A stretch of 64,000 bases of DNA from an uncultured Cytophagales bacterium. Its GTDB lineage: Bacteria; Bacteroidota; Bacteroidia; Cytophagales; Cyclobacteriaceae. Below, in pieces: positions 45,622-55,602 of this stretch. Position numbers and translations under genes: made by a program. The DNA lies in the NCBI GenBank assembly GCA_913057175.1, contig CAJXNP010000020.1:62001-126000 (forward strand), written 5' to 3'. Position 1 is the stretch's first letter; each line of letters starts with the position of its first letter. The notes beneath the pieces are model-generated. The model was not told the DNA's origin. It was given only the letters and a program-made list of their open reading frames with translations, and made no database searches.

Positions 45622-46869
45622 ATGAGAATTAATAAGAGCCTTTTTTACATTATTCCAATATTGATTTTTTTTCTTACTGAAGCCTTATTCATACCTTATC
45701 CTTATGATGTCGAGAGAACATCGTATCATGACTTTCTACTTATTGCAAGTAAGACTTTGCCATTTGGAGCCATGGTTTTTGTATTGATAAATTTATGGAA
45801 GCTAAGGAAGTCTTATTTTATTTTGTGTGCCATACCTGTTCTGTATATTGGTTATTTGGTATTTGAATCTCTTTTCTTTTATAATTCTTATTTCAAATTC
45901 CCACACGTGGGACTAAAAATAATGGATCTGGTAATTACCTGTTTCTTTTTCTTATTCTTCCTAAAAAGAGACTTTAAACATCACAATCTTTTAATGAATA
46001 CCATAATAGCAGCGCTGATAATGACAATCATGCTTGAACCAAGCCAAATATCGATAGCTGCATTTGTAAATCATGATAGAGGAATACCTTCATCGTCTGT
46101 TTATCTCTTACTATTGCCCTGCTTGTACTTTTTTAATCAATATATTGTTGGGTTGCGTCAGATTGATTTGTTTAGATTTTTCTTATTATTTGTATTTATC
46201 ATTTTTGCTCAACATAGAACTGTTTGGGTTGCTATGGGAGCTTCGTTCTTATTCAATTTTTATTTATTAAACAAACAAGGGAAATTAAGAGTTAATAAAG
46301 CTGTTTCTGGCTTTATACCCATTGGAATTACAATTTTTTTTGTTGTTTCAACTGTTTTAACATATCTGCCTGATGTAGTGGATAAGATTGATCAAAATAT
46401 TGATCAGATTTTAAATCCCGATAAACAAGGTTCTACTTCTGAGTGGAGGCTAGAACAATTCAGATCGTATATCCCATTTATTAAAGAACACTTTTTAGAA
46501 GGCATGCGATTAAAGGGATTTGAATTGCCGATTCAGTTTTACAATCCCAATACTTCATTAGTTGAATGGGCTCCTGGTACAGGCCATCATTTTCATAGTT
46601 TCTATTTTGATAAACTGTTCTACTTTGGGTTAATAGGCTTTATATTGTTTTTAATTTATATGATTAGGCCAATTTATCGTGCACTAAGTCAAAAATTGGA
46701 ATTTACTCACAAAGATATATGTTTTATTTCATTCGTTTTTAGTGGTTTTATCTATGGGTTAGGATATAATTTACCCACCCATTTTTTTGTCATTTTGGGC
46801 ATTTCTATGGCTGTTGTTGAAAAAGCTATTAATCAACAAAAATATGCTAATCCAATTATGTACTCATAA
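45622..46869 (+). CDS. O-antigen polymerase/ligase-like membrane protein (Wzy-like)
   Basis: 415 residues from the ATG at 45622 (a TTG two codons upstream is also in frame). About ten membrane helices with a large hydrophilic loop near residues 255-325, the pattern of Wzy polymerases and WaaL ligases. The loop contains SEWRLEQFRSYIPFIKEHF and GHHFHSFYFDKLFYFG, as expected for the O-antigen polymerase family. Located between Wzc and Wzx, polymerase is the better guess. Sequence conservation in this family is low, so the call rests on topology, the loop motif and position. Confidence 0.8.
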   Translation: MRINKSLFYIIPILIFFLTEALFIPYPYDVERTSYHDFLLIASKTLPFGAMVFVLINLWKLRKSYFILCAIPVLYIGYLVFESLFFYNSYFKFPHVGLKIMDLVITCFFFLFFLKRDFKHHNLLMNTIIAALIMTIMLEPSQISIAAFVNHDRGIPSSSVYLLLLPCLYFFNQYIVGLRQIDLFRFFLLFVFIIFAQHRTVWVAMGASFLFNFYLLNKQGKLRVNKAVSGFIPIGITIFFVVSTVLTYLPDVVDKIDQNIDQILNPDKQGSTSEWRLEQFRSYIPFIKEHFLEGMRLKGFELPIQFYNPNTSLVEWAPGTGHHFHSFYFDKLFYFGLIGFILFLIYMIRPIYRALSQKLEFTHKDICFISFVFSGFIYGLGYNLPTHFFVILGISMAVVEKAINQQKYANPIMYS

Positions 46870-46970
46870 AGCCATGTTAGAATCAATTATGCTGACTTTG
46901 TTTATTAGCTTTAAACATTAATTTTTTATGACATTAACAAGCATTCGGTCGAGTTGAATTAAAATTAATA

Positions 46971-48407
46971 ATGTCACTTAAAGAAAAGACAATAGCGGGG
47001 GTTAAGTGGAATACTATTTCAGCAGTATTAACTGCAGTATTAGCCATATCTAAAACTTCAATATTAGCAAGACTTTTATCACCAACAGATTTCGGTTTGA
47101 TGGCAATGGTACATGGAGTCATATTATTTGGAAGTCCGCTATCTGACTTAGGGATTGGGAATGCGATAATTCAAAAAGAAAGCGTTAATCACAAACAGCT
47201 TTCTACATTGTATTGGTTGAATATTTCACTTGGTGTATTTGTATTTATAATCATGGTGGGGATCAGTCCATTTGTGGCAAACTTTTATGAGGAGGCAAGA
47301 CTACAAGAATTATTGATTTGGGTTGCAATTTCTTTTGTTATCGGACCACTTGGGAGCCAGTTTCATATTTTAATGCAAAAAGAACTTAGTTTTGACCTAC
47401 CTTTTAAAATTAACTTTATAGCAAATATAGTGAGCTTTATTGTTACTATCGTTTTAGCACTGTATGATTGGGGCGTTTATTCCTTGGTGTATGGTAACTT
47501 GTGTATGGTAGTAATATCTACAACACTATTTGTCTTTTTTGGATTAAGAATCCATAAACCTGGTTTTTATTTCAACATTAATCAAGTTAAGGACCTAATC
47601 CGTTTTGGTAGTTATGAAATGGGGGAGAGATATTCCTTAATATTAACAAGTAGCTGGGATAAAATTTTAATAGGTAAATTTTTAGGGGCCGAACTACTTG
47701 GATATTATAATATTGCCTTTACAATTGTTGGAATGCCTATTCTATACATTAATCCAATAGTAAACAAAGTTGCATTTCCCGTTTTTTCAAAAATTCAAAA
47801 TAATGTGAACAAAATTAATTCATATTACCAAAAGGCCAATTCCATGCTAATGACTATTAATTTTCCAATTTACATCGGGATAGCGCTTGTGGCTAATGAA
47901 TTCGTTCTTTTATTCTTCGGTGCACAATGGCTCTCGTCAGTTCCAATAATGCAAATATTGGCATTTGATGTAATGTTTCGATCACTAAATACAGGAGGGT
48001 CAGTTTTAAGAGCAAAAGGCAGGGCTGATGTAAACTTTTTTTGGGGATTGATCAGATCATTCACGGTTCTATTTTCCATCGTTGTGGCATATTTCATACA
48101 TCCTTCACTAGTATCAATTGCTATTGGAATAGTAATTAGCAGATATACCTTTGGGTTGTATTGGCACTATATAATTTCTAAAGTGGGTGGCATAGATTAT
48201 CGACCAATTATTAGGGATGCAATTCGGATTTCAATTTTTGTAGGAATTATGGCAGTTGCAATTTTGATATTAAATCACCTTTTAATCATAGAAAATGTAA
48301 TTTTTAAATTCATACTAGACATCATTTTAGGAGCGGGGATATATGCAATATTGATATTGAAATTTGATAAAAAAAATAAAGAGTTAATACTAGCTTTAAA
48401 AAAATAA
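46971..48407 (+). CDS. Polysaccharide flippase (Wzx/WzxC-like, MOP superfamily)
   Basis: 478 residues with 12-14 membrane helices. The N terminus SLKEKTIAGVKWNTISAVLT and LARLLSPTDFGLMAMVHGVI is characteristic of the WzxC/polysaccharide exporter group of the MOP superfamily, as is LGIGNAIIQKESVNHKQLST. It moves lipid-linked repeat units across the inner membrane. It begins about 100 bases after the Wzy-like gene; all genes from the Wza-like protein to the nitroreductase run in one direction with small gaps and probably form one operon. Confidence 0.93.
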   Translation: MSLKEKTIAGVKWNTISAVLTAVLAISKTSILARLLSPTDFGLMAMVHGVILFGSPLSDLGIGNAIIQKESVNHKQLSTLYWLNISLGVFVFIIMVGISPFVANFYEEARLQELLIWVAISFVIGPLGSQFHILMQKELSFDLPFKINFIANIVSFIVTIVLALYDWGVYSLVYGNLCMVVISTTLFVFFGLRIHKPGFYFNINQVKDLIRFGSYEMGERYSLILTSSWDKILIGKFLGAELLGYYNIAFTIVGMPILYINPIVNKVAFPVFSKIQNNVNKINSYYQKANSMLMTINFPIYIGIALVANEFVLLFFGAQWLSSVPIMQILAFDVMFRSLNTGGSVLRAKGRADVNFFWGLIRSFTVLFSIVVAYFIHPSLVSIAIGIVISRYTFGLYWHYIISKVGGIDYRPIIRDAIRISIFVGIMAVAILILNHLLIIENVIFKFILDIILGAGIYAILILKFDKKNKELILALKK

Positions 48408-48422
48408 CACAAATATAAATAC

Positions 48423-49613
48423 ATGAACATTTTAATTACAGGAGCCAATTTTAACAATAAGGGTGCTCAACTTATGTTATGTACCTTAGTCGATACACTC
48501 AGAAGTAGCATACCTGATGTCAAAATTTGTGTTAGTCCCTTATTAGAAAATCGTATTAAGCTTCAGGAAATGAAAGTAAATATTCTAGATTTTCCGTTGT
48601 TTCATTATGGAAACAGACGATATTTTTTACTTGCTTTAAAATTTCCATTCATCATTCGGAATTTGTTAAGACTTCAGGGAGCCAATACCAATGGTGATAT
48701 TCCATTGAATAATATAGATGTTGTAATGGATATTTCAGGGTTTGCTTTTGGAGCAAAATGGGGAAATTATCCACTTCATTATTTATCCCGTTTTATAAAA
48801 AGAATGAAAAAACAAGGTAGTAAATTCTTTTTACTTCCTCAGGCGTTCGGTCCTTTTTCAAACCTTGGAATGGAAAAAGATATTAAAGATGTCGTAGCAA
48901 ATGTGGATTTATTGATTGCTAGAGATAATCAATCTTTTAAATTTATTCAGGACGCAATAGCGACAACATCAAAAAATGTAATAATCGCTCCGGATATCAC
49001 ACTTGTATACAAAAAAAATACTTATATAAATGACGATATTTTTAAAGGTGACTTTTGCGCCATCGTACCTAACGAGCAAATGTTAGTTAGAGCATCACCT
49101 GATTGGCAAATAAAATATACGGAAGTTTTAAGTCATATTTCAAATATAATACTTAGCAAAAGTAATGTGAATATAGTAATTCTTATTCATGCACAGGCAG
49201 GTAGCAAAGATTCAGAAATTGGCAAGCAAATTATGGACAACATTTCAAAATTAAAGCTATTTTCAGGTAGAATATTCCATTTTGTGGAAGAAGATCCTAT
49301 AAGGCTGAAGTCGATTATTGCTAAGTCACAATTTTTAGTAGGTTCCAGATTCCATGCCTTAGCGTCTGCATTATCATCTAATGTTCCTTGTATCTCCACT
49401 TCGTGGTTACATAAATATGAAATGCTATTTGAGGAGTACAAATGTCAAGAGTTTAATTTTAAAGAGCCAACTGAAAATATATACGAGAAAGTTGAAAGTC
49501 TTTTAAATCCGGAAATAAGGAAAATGCTTACTGCAAAACTAAAAAAAGAGAATGCAGAAATTGAAAATAAGAATAAAGTAATGTGGGATTTGATTTTATC
49601 AAAGATTAATTAG
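48423..49613 (+). CDS. Polysaccharide pyruvyl transferase family protein
   Basis: 396 residues. The N terminus ILITGANFNNKGAQLMLCTL and the middle FFLLPQAFGPFSN and DLLIARDNQSFKFI match the pyruvyl transferase (CsaB/WcaK-like) family, as does the C-terminal VGSRFHALASALSSNVPCIS. Enzymes of this family transfer pyruvate from phosphoenolpyruvate to a sugar, giving an acidic ketal on the polymer, though some members may do other reactions. It is cytoplasmic, 15 bases after the flippase gene and only three bases before the nitroreductase gene. Confidence 0.9.
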   Translation: MNILITGANFNNKGAQLMLCTLVDTLRSSIPDVKICVSPLLENRIKLQEMKVNILDFPLFHYGNRRYFLLALKFPFIIRNLLRLQGANTNGDIPLNNIDVVMDISGFAFGAKWGNYPLHYLSRFIKRMKKQGSKFFLLPQAFGPFSNLGMEKDIKDVVANVDLLIARDNQSFKFIQDAIATTSKNVIIAPDITLVYKKNTYINDDIFKGDFCAIVPNEQMLVRASPDWQIKYTEVLSHISNIILSKSNVNIVILIHAQAGSKDSEIGKQIMDNISKLKLFSGRIFHFVEEDPIRLKSIIAKSQFLVGSRFHALASALSSNVPCISTSWLHKYEMLFEEYKCQEFNFKEPTENIYEKVESLLNPEIRKMLTAKLKKENAEIENKNKVMWDLILSKIN

Positions 49614-49616
49614 GTC

Positions 49617-50639
49617 ATGAGCGGGTTAAAAAAGAAATTAAGAGATTTTATCTTACAACTAGGACAAAACAGTAAATTCTTTTGTGTGGTTTACTATACA
49701 TTTTTTTCCAATAGTTTCAATAGAGAATTCAGGGCGGTTTTATTGGGCAGGAAAAGCTATTTCGATAATTTGGAACAAAATGCAGGGAGTGAATTTCTTT
49801 TAAGAAGAAACACTCACAGGTTGGAAAAAGGGTTGTTAATGCGACCTTTGAAGGATGTTTTTGCATTGGATTATATCGAGGAGACCGTAAAAAATTATTT
49901 AGACTTAAAAAGCAACTATTCAGTAAATAATAGGGAGTCAGCTACATTTTTATGGTCTAGAGATGTTCTGCAACAATATTTTCAGACTGTAGCCAGTCAC
50001 CCAGTAATTGAAAATGCCAAAAAGGAGTTTTACGAAAACGGAAAAGACGAAACTTGTGAGGATAATGTTAAAAAAATTCCTTATAAGCGATTTTCGAACT
50101 CAAAAGTTAACTTTGATGATTTTTATGAGTTATGCATTCAGAGGAGATCTGTAAGATGGTTTTTAGACAAGCAGGTTCCCCGAGATTTAATTGTGAAAGC
50201 TCTTAATGCGGCAAAGTACTCACCAAGCGCTTGCAACAGACAACCGTTTACTTTCAGGATTTTTGATGAAAAAGAAAGTGCAAGAAGGGTTGGGGCTATA
50301 CCTGGTGGAACACGAGGATTTAGTGAAAATTTTCCAGCAATAGCAGTTGTTGTTGGTGATTTAAGTGCATACCCCTTTGAAAGGGACAGACATGTTATTT
50401 ATATCGATGGTGCACTTGCCTCAATGTCATTTATGTTTGCATTAGAAACTTTAGGTCTTTCTTCTTGTCCCATAAATTGGCCGGATGTTGAACCAACTGA
50501 GCAAAAAATGGATATTGAGCTTGAGCTTAAGCCATATGAAAGACCTGTGATGCTTATTGCGTTTGGGTATCCAGATCCGGATGGATTGGTGGCTTTTTCT
50601 GAAAAAAAATCTATAGATGAGATAGCTTTTTTTCAATAG
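49617..50639 (+). CDS. Nitroreductase-family protein with N-terminal extension
   Basis: 340 residues. The C-terminal part (about 165-335) is an FMN-binding nitroreductase fold: RRSVRWFLDKQVPRDLIVKA, then KYSPSACNRQPFTFRIFD and the FMN-loop IYIDGALASMSFMFALETLG. The first 165 residues (NTHRLEKGLLMRPLKDVFAL) are not part of the standard fold and occur in surface-polysaccharide-linked members. The substrate is unknown; a redox change on a sugar or lipid carrier is an inference from context. It starts three bases after the pyruvyl transferase stop, so the two proteins may act together. Confidence 0.87.
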   Translation: MSGLKKKLRDFILQLGQNSKFFCVVYYTFFSNSFNREFRAVLLGRKSYFDNLEQNAGSEFLLRRNTHRLEKGLLMRPLKDVFALDYIEETVKNYLDLKSNYSVNNRESATFLWSRDVLQQYFQTVASHPVIENAKKEFYENGKDETCEDNVKKIPYKRFSNSKVNFDDFYELCIQRRSVRWFLDKQVPRDLIVKALNAAKYSPSACNRQPFTFRIFDEKESARRVGAIPGGTRGFSENFPAIAVVVGDLSAYPFERDRHVIYIDGALASMSFMFALETLGLSSCPINWPDVEPTEQKMDIELELKPYERPVMLIAFGYPDPDGLVAFSEKKSIDEIAFFQ

Positions 50640-51528
50640 TATAAGTGACCATTGAAAATTGATTTCAAGAATTGAAGGAGTTGGAAACTAATTTTAGATT
50701 ATTTCACATTGCATTTCTAGAGACTTTGGCGGTGCAATTGGCACTTAGAAAATTTATGTTCTGGTAAATTTTACATTATGATTGAGTTTAATATTAATCT
50801 GCAATATTTATCAGTCGAAAATTTCAATTTGATGTGGATAGCTCAAAAAATTACATTCTCTTGATTTAGGAGGTTTAATTACTGATTTTTGCGAATTTTG
50901 TCAACTTCAGAATGATAGTTTTTAAGGTTTTAAAGAATAATTTTTAGTAGGTCATTTCTCGGATAAATTAATATTCAAACAAAAGCTATTATTATTGATG
51001 AAATTAAAATGAAAAATTCTACTAAAAGCTTATAATTTACCTGTTTGATTATTTACCTTTCTTTGGCTAAATGTAGATAAATCATCCTTTATTATTTTTT
51101 TTTTGTTGTACTTCTTAATTCTATCAATTAATCAATTTGGAAAGGTTTTAGGTAGAAAAAATTTTCGATGTCTTAATGATCTATTCTTTAATGAAATTAC
51201 TGAACCAACCAATTAAAAGTTCGAATCGTTTAGCATATTAAAGTCGAAAAATCTTTTATTGTTGATATTATTAGAACATATTTTTAATTTATTTATCCTT
51301 TTAATCTTCATAAACATTTCTAATCCCTTTTATTTAATTATATATTCTGTTAACTAACTTAGTTATTTTATTTAGGAATAATGACATTTTTGAATTTTGT
51401 ATTCATGCAAAGCTTGATTCTTTTATACATAAATTGCAATTTAATATTAAGAAAATATTATTTTTTTGTTTTAATTATATTACATTTATGTTAAGAAAAT
51501 TTTTTAATTATTAATTAATCTTTGATCT
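50640..51528. other. Very AT-rich non-coding gap within the exopolysaccharide locus
   Basis: 889 bases with stop codons in all frames at short intervals. No gene, tRNA or strong hairpin was found, and no promoter with acceptable spacing could be fixed. It may be a decayed or recombination-prone joint between two parts of the locus. Confidence 0.45.
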
Positions 51529-52566
51529 ATGAAATCCATAACTCAAAAAACATTCAGACAACATTTTAAAATAACGTTGCTAGTCGTTGGTATTATATTT
51601 ACAATTGGTGGGGTGTTACTTTCACCTGATTTTCTAATGTACTTTGGTTTTTTCAAAGGCAGTTTGACTTTTGAAAATAATTTGGTAGTAACTACAACTC
51701 TACTTGAGATAAGTATTATTAAGTGGACTCTATTGTTTGTAGGTTTGATCAGCTTGATAATTTATTTTACTAGCAATAAAATTAGTTCAACTTCTTTTTT
51801 TAAGGAGCTTTTTTTACAATCTAAATTGAATTTGTTTGACCAAAACACTTATTTTTTTAACAGAAGCTTTTACGTAATCTATTCTTTAATCTTCGCATCA
51901 ATTCTATACTTACTTTTTGGAAATAATCTATTTTCTGATGAAATATTAAAAAGTATCAATATAGAAGATGGTTGGATTGAAAATATTAGTGCTATAGTGT
52001 TTCTAATAACTGCTTTAGTATCTTTTTCTATTGTCTTTAAAATAAAAGAAAGAAAACTAGATAAATTTATTTATTTAGGATTTGGTTTTTTATTCATCTT
52101 TATTGCCGGAGAAGAGATAAGTTGGGGGCAAAGGTTGTTTCAATTCGAGACTATTGCTCCGATCAAAGAAATTAATGTACAAGGAGAAAATAATATTCAT
52201 AATATGTTCGGCTATTTTTTTGATCATATGTTTATTGCTGGAATTTTTATTTGGGGATTTATTTCTCCAATACTTTATCGAAAAAATTTATTTTTTAAGG
52301 GCCTTTTCAATTATTGCAAAATTCCAATAGCTTCATTAGGCTTAGCCTCAGGGTTTTTAATTATTTCAATGTATCATGACAGTATTTTATACAGGATGAT
52401 CGATGAATTGAAGTATTTGCGAATAGCAGAGATGCGCGAATTTCTAACTTCATTAGCCTTATTGATTTTATTCTTGGAAGCTAGAGCTAGGTTCAAATCA
52501 ACAACTCAAGTTGAACAACCAGTAGAAATAAGAGCAGAATTAGACAAGTTAGCAGTTAATAATTGA
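51529..52566 (+). CDS. Multi-helix membrane protein with EEISWGQR motif
   Basis: 345 residues and about eight to nine membrane helices. A helix-end motif AGEEISWGQRLFQF (about residues 196-209) with two adjacent glutamates, followed by NVQGENNIHNMFGYFFDH, stands out as an active-site-like cluster of E, W, Q, R, N and H beside the membrane. I know of no characterised member. Position between exopolysaccharide genes suggests a membrane enzyme or transporter of the same locus. It has long empty gaps on both sides, so it is transcribed alone. Confidence 0.75.
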   Translation: MKSITQKTFRQHFKITLLVVGIIFTIGGVLLSPDFLMYFGFFKGSLTFENNLVVTTTLLEISIIKWTLLFVGLISLIIYFTSNKISSTSFFKELFLQSKLNLFDQNTYFFNRSFYVIYSLIFASILYLLFGNNLFSDEILKSINIEDGWIENISAIVFLITALVSFSIVFKIKERKLDKFIYLGFGFLFIFIAGEEISWGQRLFQFETIAPIKEINVQGENNIHNMFGYFFDHMFIAGIFIWGFISPILYRKNLFFKGLFNYCKIPIASLGLASGFLIISMYHDSILYRMIDELKYLRIAEMREFLTSLALLILFLEARARFKSTTQVEQPVEIRAELDKLAVNN

Positions 52567-53333
52567 TTGACACCAACTTTTCAATTTATTTAAACTCAAT
52601 GGGAAAATTGAAGGGTTGATTAGAGAGATTTATCTCTTGTATTGTTAAAACTAAAACCCCAAAATTAGTAGATAAAGCTTTTTTTGGGTTCTAGTTTTTT
52701 TGAGTCATCATTCCTTTAATGCTAGAAATTATCACTACAAATTATTACATTCCTAGGCAAAAAATAGCATTGATTTATCAAATGGACTAAAAGTAGATTT
52801 ATGATCTCCTAAAAATTGATTTGTATTAGTCGAACAACAAGAGTATGATGTGTTTATGGGTGGAAGACTATTGGCTTGACGAGTAAGAATAGTTTTATTC
52901 GTCCGCGCTAACCTCACTGGCAAATCTATATGCTAATAAAAATTTTCCTTGTCTTATGAGTTTGGTATCTGCTATAGGTGGTTTGATCTTTTCTTTTCAA
53001 CGATTTAATAGAATGAAGCTATAAGCTATCAATCAAGTTTCATAGGTGAAAGGAATTTTCGCATTTGGGTGAGAAACTAGCCTGGAATATTCATCAAAAC
53101 AAGTGAGAAAAGAATGAAATACTTATAACGAATAGATGTAGATTGTTTTGCATGTAGGGTTAAGCCCAATAAATATAAAACTCTAATCTCCGATTTGAAT
53201 TTGAAGAGTGAAATAAATAAATCGATAAAAATTTAAATATTAAGATCATCGTTTTGTGTAATGGCTATCTCACTAAAAGAATGTAAATGAATTTCATAAG
53301 CAGGCTGCAACATTTTTAATTAATATCTAAATA
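52567..53333. other. Non-coding gap, possibly a decayed gene
   Basis: 767 bases without a usable open frame. The part around 52840-52960 has slightly higher GC than its surroundings and may be the remnant of a former gene, but no family could be recognised. Confidence 0.35.
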
Positions 53334-53373
53334 AAAAGTGGTTGCCAAATAAATCTATTTGGCAACCACTTTT
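53334..53373 (-). terminator. Terminator of the alginate-lyase-family gene
   Basis: A perfect 18-bp stem (53334-53351 / 53356-53373) with a 4-nt loop, followed on the minus strand by TATTTAG after a TTTT end. It lies 20 bases after the stop. Confidence 0.85.
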
Positions 53374-53392
53374 GTAAATTTAACTACTCATT

Positions 53393-54922
53393 TCATTTAG
53401 AGCTTCCAAAAGGATAAGGATTTATTTTCCCTTCCAGATCCCCATACATAAATAATTTTGCAGGCATTATCCCCCATGCTCCACAAAAAGGTGATACTCC
53501 ACCCATACTACTGTACCTAAAACTTTCATTCATCAATTGTGTATACGCTGATTTAATTGTTTGATCCTGATAATATAAATTAGCATGTGCAAACCATATT
53601 GGCCTTGCGAATATGTTATCATCATCCCGGCCATCTATTTTAGTTGAGTTGTTATGGGAGCTTCCCGAATAGATGTATTTGCTTTGAGTTTTTTGGTCAA
53701 AATATTGATCAGTGATAAGCTTACTGAGCGTCTGAAGAACCAAAAGTAAACTCTTATTTCCTCCTTTACTTTCACCAATACCTTCTGAAGTCTGGTAATC
53801 GTACAATTCGAAATCACCTTTTCTTGCAAAAGCATCCGCCAAACTTAGCATACAATCTGCAGTTATAGAGGAGTAATCATATCCTGCTTCTGGCCTGCTG
53901 CTATTTGAACGTGAAAACTCGGAAGTTAATCCGGAAGGATAGATTCCAAATTTTAGCCATTCTTTAAACCATCTTTTTGCACTGGAAGCTAATGTAGAAT
54001 TATTAAACTTAATTCCAGCAATGCCATAGAACATAACAGCAACAGCTTGTCTATTGTTGTACCAGCCATTTCCTCTTAGATTTTGATATCCTCCATCATG
54101 TGTATAAACACTTGGTTCTTTAGCAGTGGAAGATGGTGTATAGTCTCCAACATTTCTGTTAGGCCAAAGTTTTATTGAACGAACGTTGTCTTGGTGCTCC
54201 TGGTATACTTTAGCAGCAGTTAAAAACCAATTCTTCATTTCGGTTTTTTCTGAAGCTGAAAAATTATTTTCAACCATATCATACGAATAGACTAACCTAT
54301 TAAGCCAATTCGCCATATCAAAATACGGGCTGCCATCAAGATTCTCTTTAGCAGATATGACTGAAGATTTGCCAAAGTCGGTTGAAGACTCTCTTACCTG
54401 ACTAAGCAACTCTTTTTTTACAGCATTGGCATATTTTTCATCTTGAGTGATCAGATAAACAAACGCTGCGTCTCTTAAATTTGCATGTGCCCTTCTAATA
54501 CGGTTCTTTTCAGTCTCTGAATCAGCGGGCCCACTACTTGACCAGGTAATTCTGTCGGCTGATGGATCCCGTAAAAAATCATTCGCATTTTTTAAAATCC
54601 TCTCGAAATCACCAGGTGAATTTATTCCAAAATCATTTGTTGACTTAAAAGGTCCATTTTGCATCCTATCTTTCCAGATCTCTATTTCTGCGTTAGTTGA
54701 AAATAAACTGGTTTGAAGCAGGGCCGGTTCCTCAATGACTGTGGTAGTGTCCTCCCCTTCAATATAGACGGTATCCTGAATGTAAACTGTATCGGGTTTT
54801 AAACTATTACTGAGTGAATCAACAATGGACTCGGAATCTAAATCTAATTCGAGTTCATCCAAAATCTCTGTACAAGAAAAAAATGTTGTAATTAGAATTA
54901 CAAGCAACATGTTCTTTTTCAT
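53393..54922 (-). CDS. Alginate-lyase-family lipoprotein
   Basis: 509 residues. A lipoprotein signal ends at the cysteine in TTFFSCTEI, and an acidic stretch (DELELDLDSES) follows, consistent with surface export in Bacteroidota. The catalytic region (about 115-480) is an alpha/alpha toroid: RRAHANLRDAAFVYLITQDE, then DMANWLNRLVYSYDMV, WPNRNVGDYTPSS, NLRGNGWYNNRQAVAVMFYG and SRPEAGYDYSSITADCMLSL. These match the alginate lyase family (PF05426 type). It would cut uronate-containing polysaccharide by beta-elimination. It is the only gene on the minus strand in the exopolysaccharide locus and may trim or release the cell's own polymer. Confidence 0.82.
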   Translation of the reverse strand: MKKNMLLVILITTFFSCTEILDELELDLDSESIVDSLSNSLKPDTVYIQDTVYIEGEDTTTVIEEPALLQTSLFSTNAEIEIWKDRMQNGPFKSTNDFGINSPGDFERILKNANDFLRDPSADRITWSSSGPADSETEKNRIRRAHANLRDAAFVYLITQDEKYANAVKKELLSQVRESSTDFGKSSVISAKENLDGSPYFDMANWLNRLVYSYDMVENNFSASEKTEMKNWFLTAAKVYQEHQDNVRSIKLWPNRNVGDYTPSSTAKEPSVYTHDGGYQNLRGNGWYNNRQAVAVMFYGIAGIKFNNSTLASSAKRWFKEWLKFGIYPSGLTSEFSRSNSSRPEAGYDYSSITADCMLSLADAFARKGDFELYDYQTSEGIGESKGGNKSLLLVLQTLSKLITDQYFDQKTQSKYIYSGSSHNNSTKIDGRDDDNIFARPIWFAHANLYYQDQTIKSAYTQLMNESFRYSSMGGVSPFCGAWGIMPAKLFMYGDLEGKINPYPFGSSK

Positions 54923-55602
54923 AATAATAATATTTAGTTAGCTGTTATCAAATCATTTTGTGTTTGATTTCATAGGTGGGTTTATCACCCTGTTGCGGTA
55001 GGTTGGTACTTGCGAATTAAAAAAATCGACTTTTTTAAATTCTGTCGTTTAATGCATCAAAACAATAGCTCAAAGATTCACATTAAAATCCGCTTAATTT
55101 TTTGAATGTAAATTCCAAAATGCAAAATGTAAGAATCAGTCACTTTTTGAAAAAATGTAAAATGTAAGTGGGATATATTTTTAATATACTCTTTCAATTG
55201 TAAGTGACGAACATTTCATTATATAGTAGATAATCAATGAAATACATTATGTAGATAGGATTAAGCTAGCGGATCAGTGATTAAAAATCAACACATTAGA
55301 TTTATCACATAACGCGATTTTTTCGATGGAAAAATTAATAAAAAATGCAGTTGAACACATATTTAGCTAAAGTGCCAAGGTGTTTTTAATAGGTGTTAAA
55401 TAGTAAAAACAAGGGATAAAATTGAACTATTTCTAGGGTTTTTGGCTAAATAATTTTCCATCTATGTTAAAAAATGTATTATTTACTTTTAATCTTGCCT
55501 GATCAACCAATTGCTTTTTCAATTGAGTTCTGATTTCCTTAAAATTATTCTATAATTGAATTATTCATATAATATTTTGTATAATTGCAATAAAAAGCAC
55601 AA
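54923..55602. other. Divergent gap between lyase and glycosyltransferase genes
   Basis: 680 bases, AT-rich, no gene visible. It must carry promoters for both neighbours. Two copies of AAAATGTAA-like sequence near 55125-55165 were seen, too short to interpret. Confidence 0.4.

Noticed and set aside
52840-52960. Transposase remnant
   Set aside because: Slightly higher GC and short readable peptides, but no catalytic motif, terminal repeats or recognisable family.
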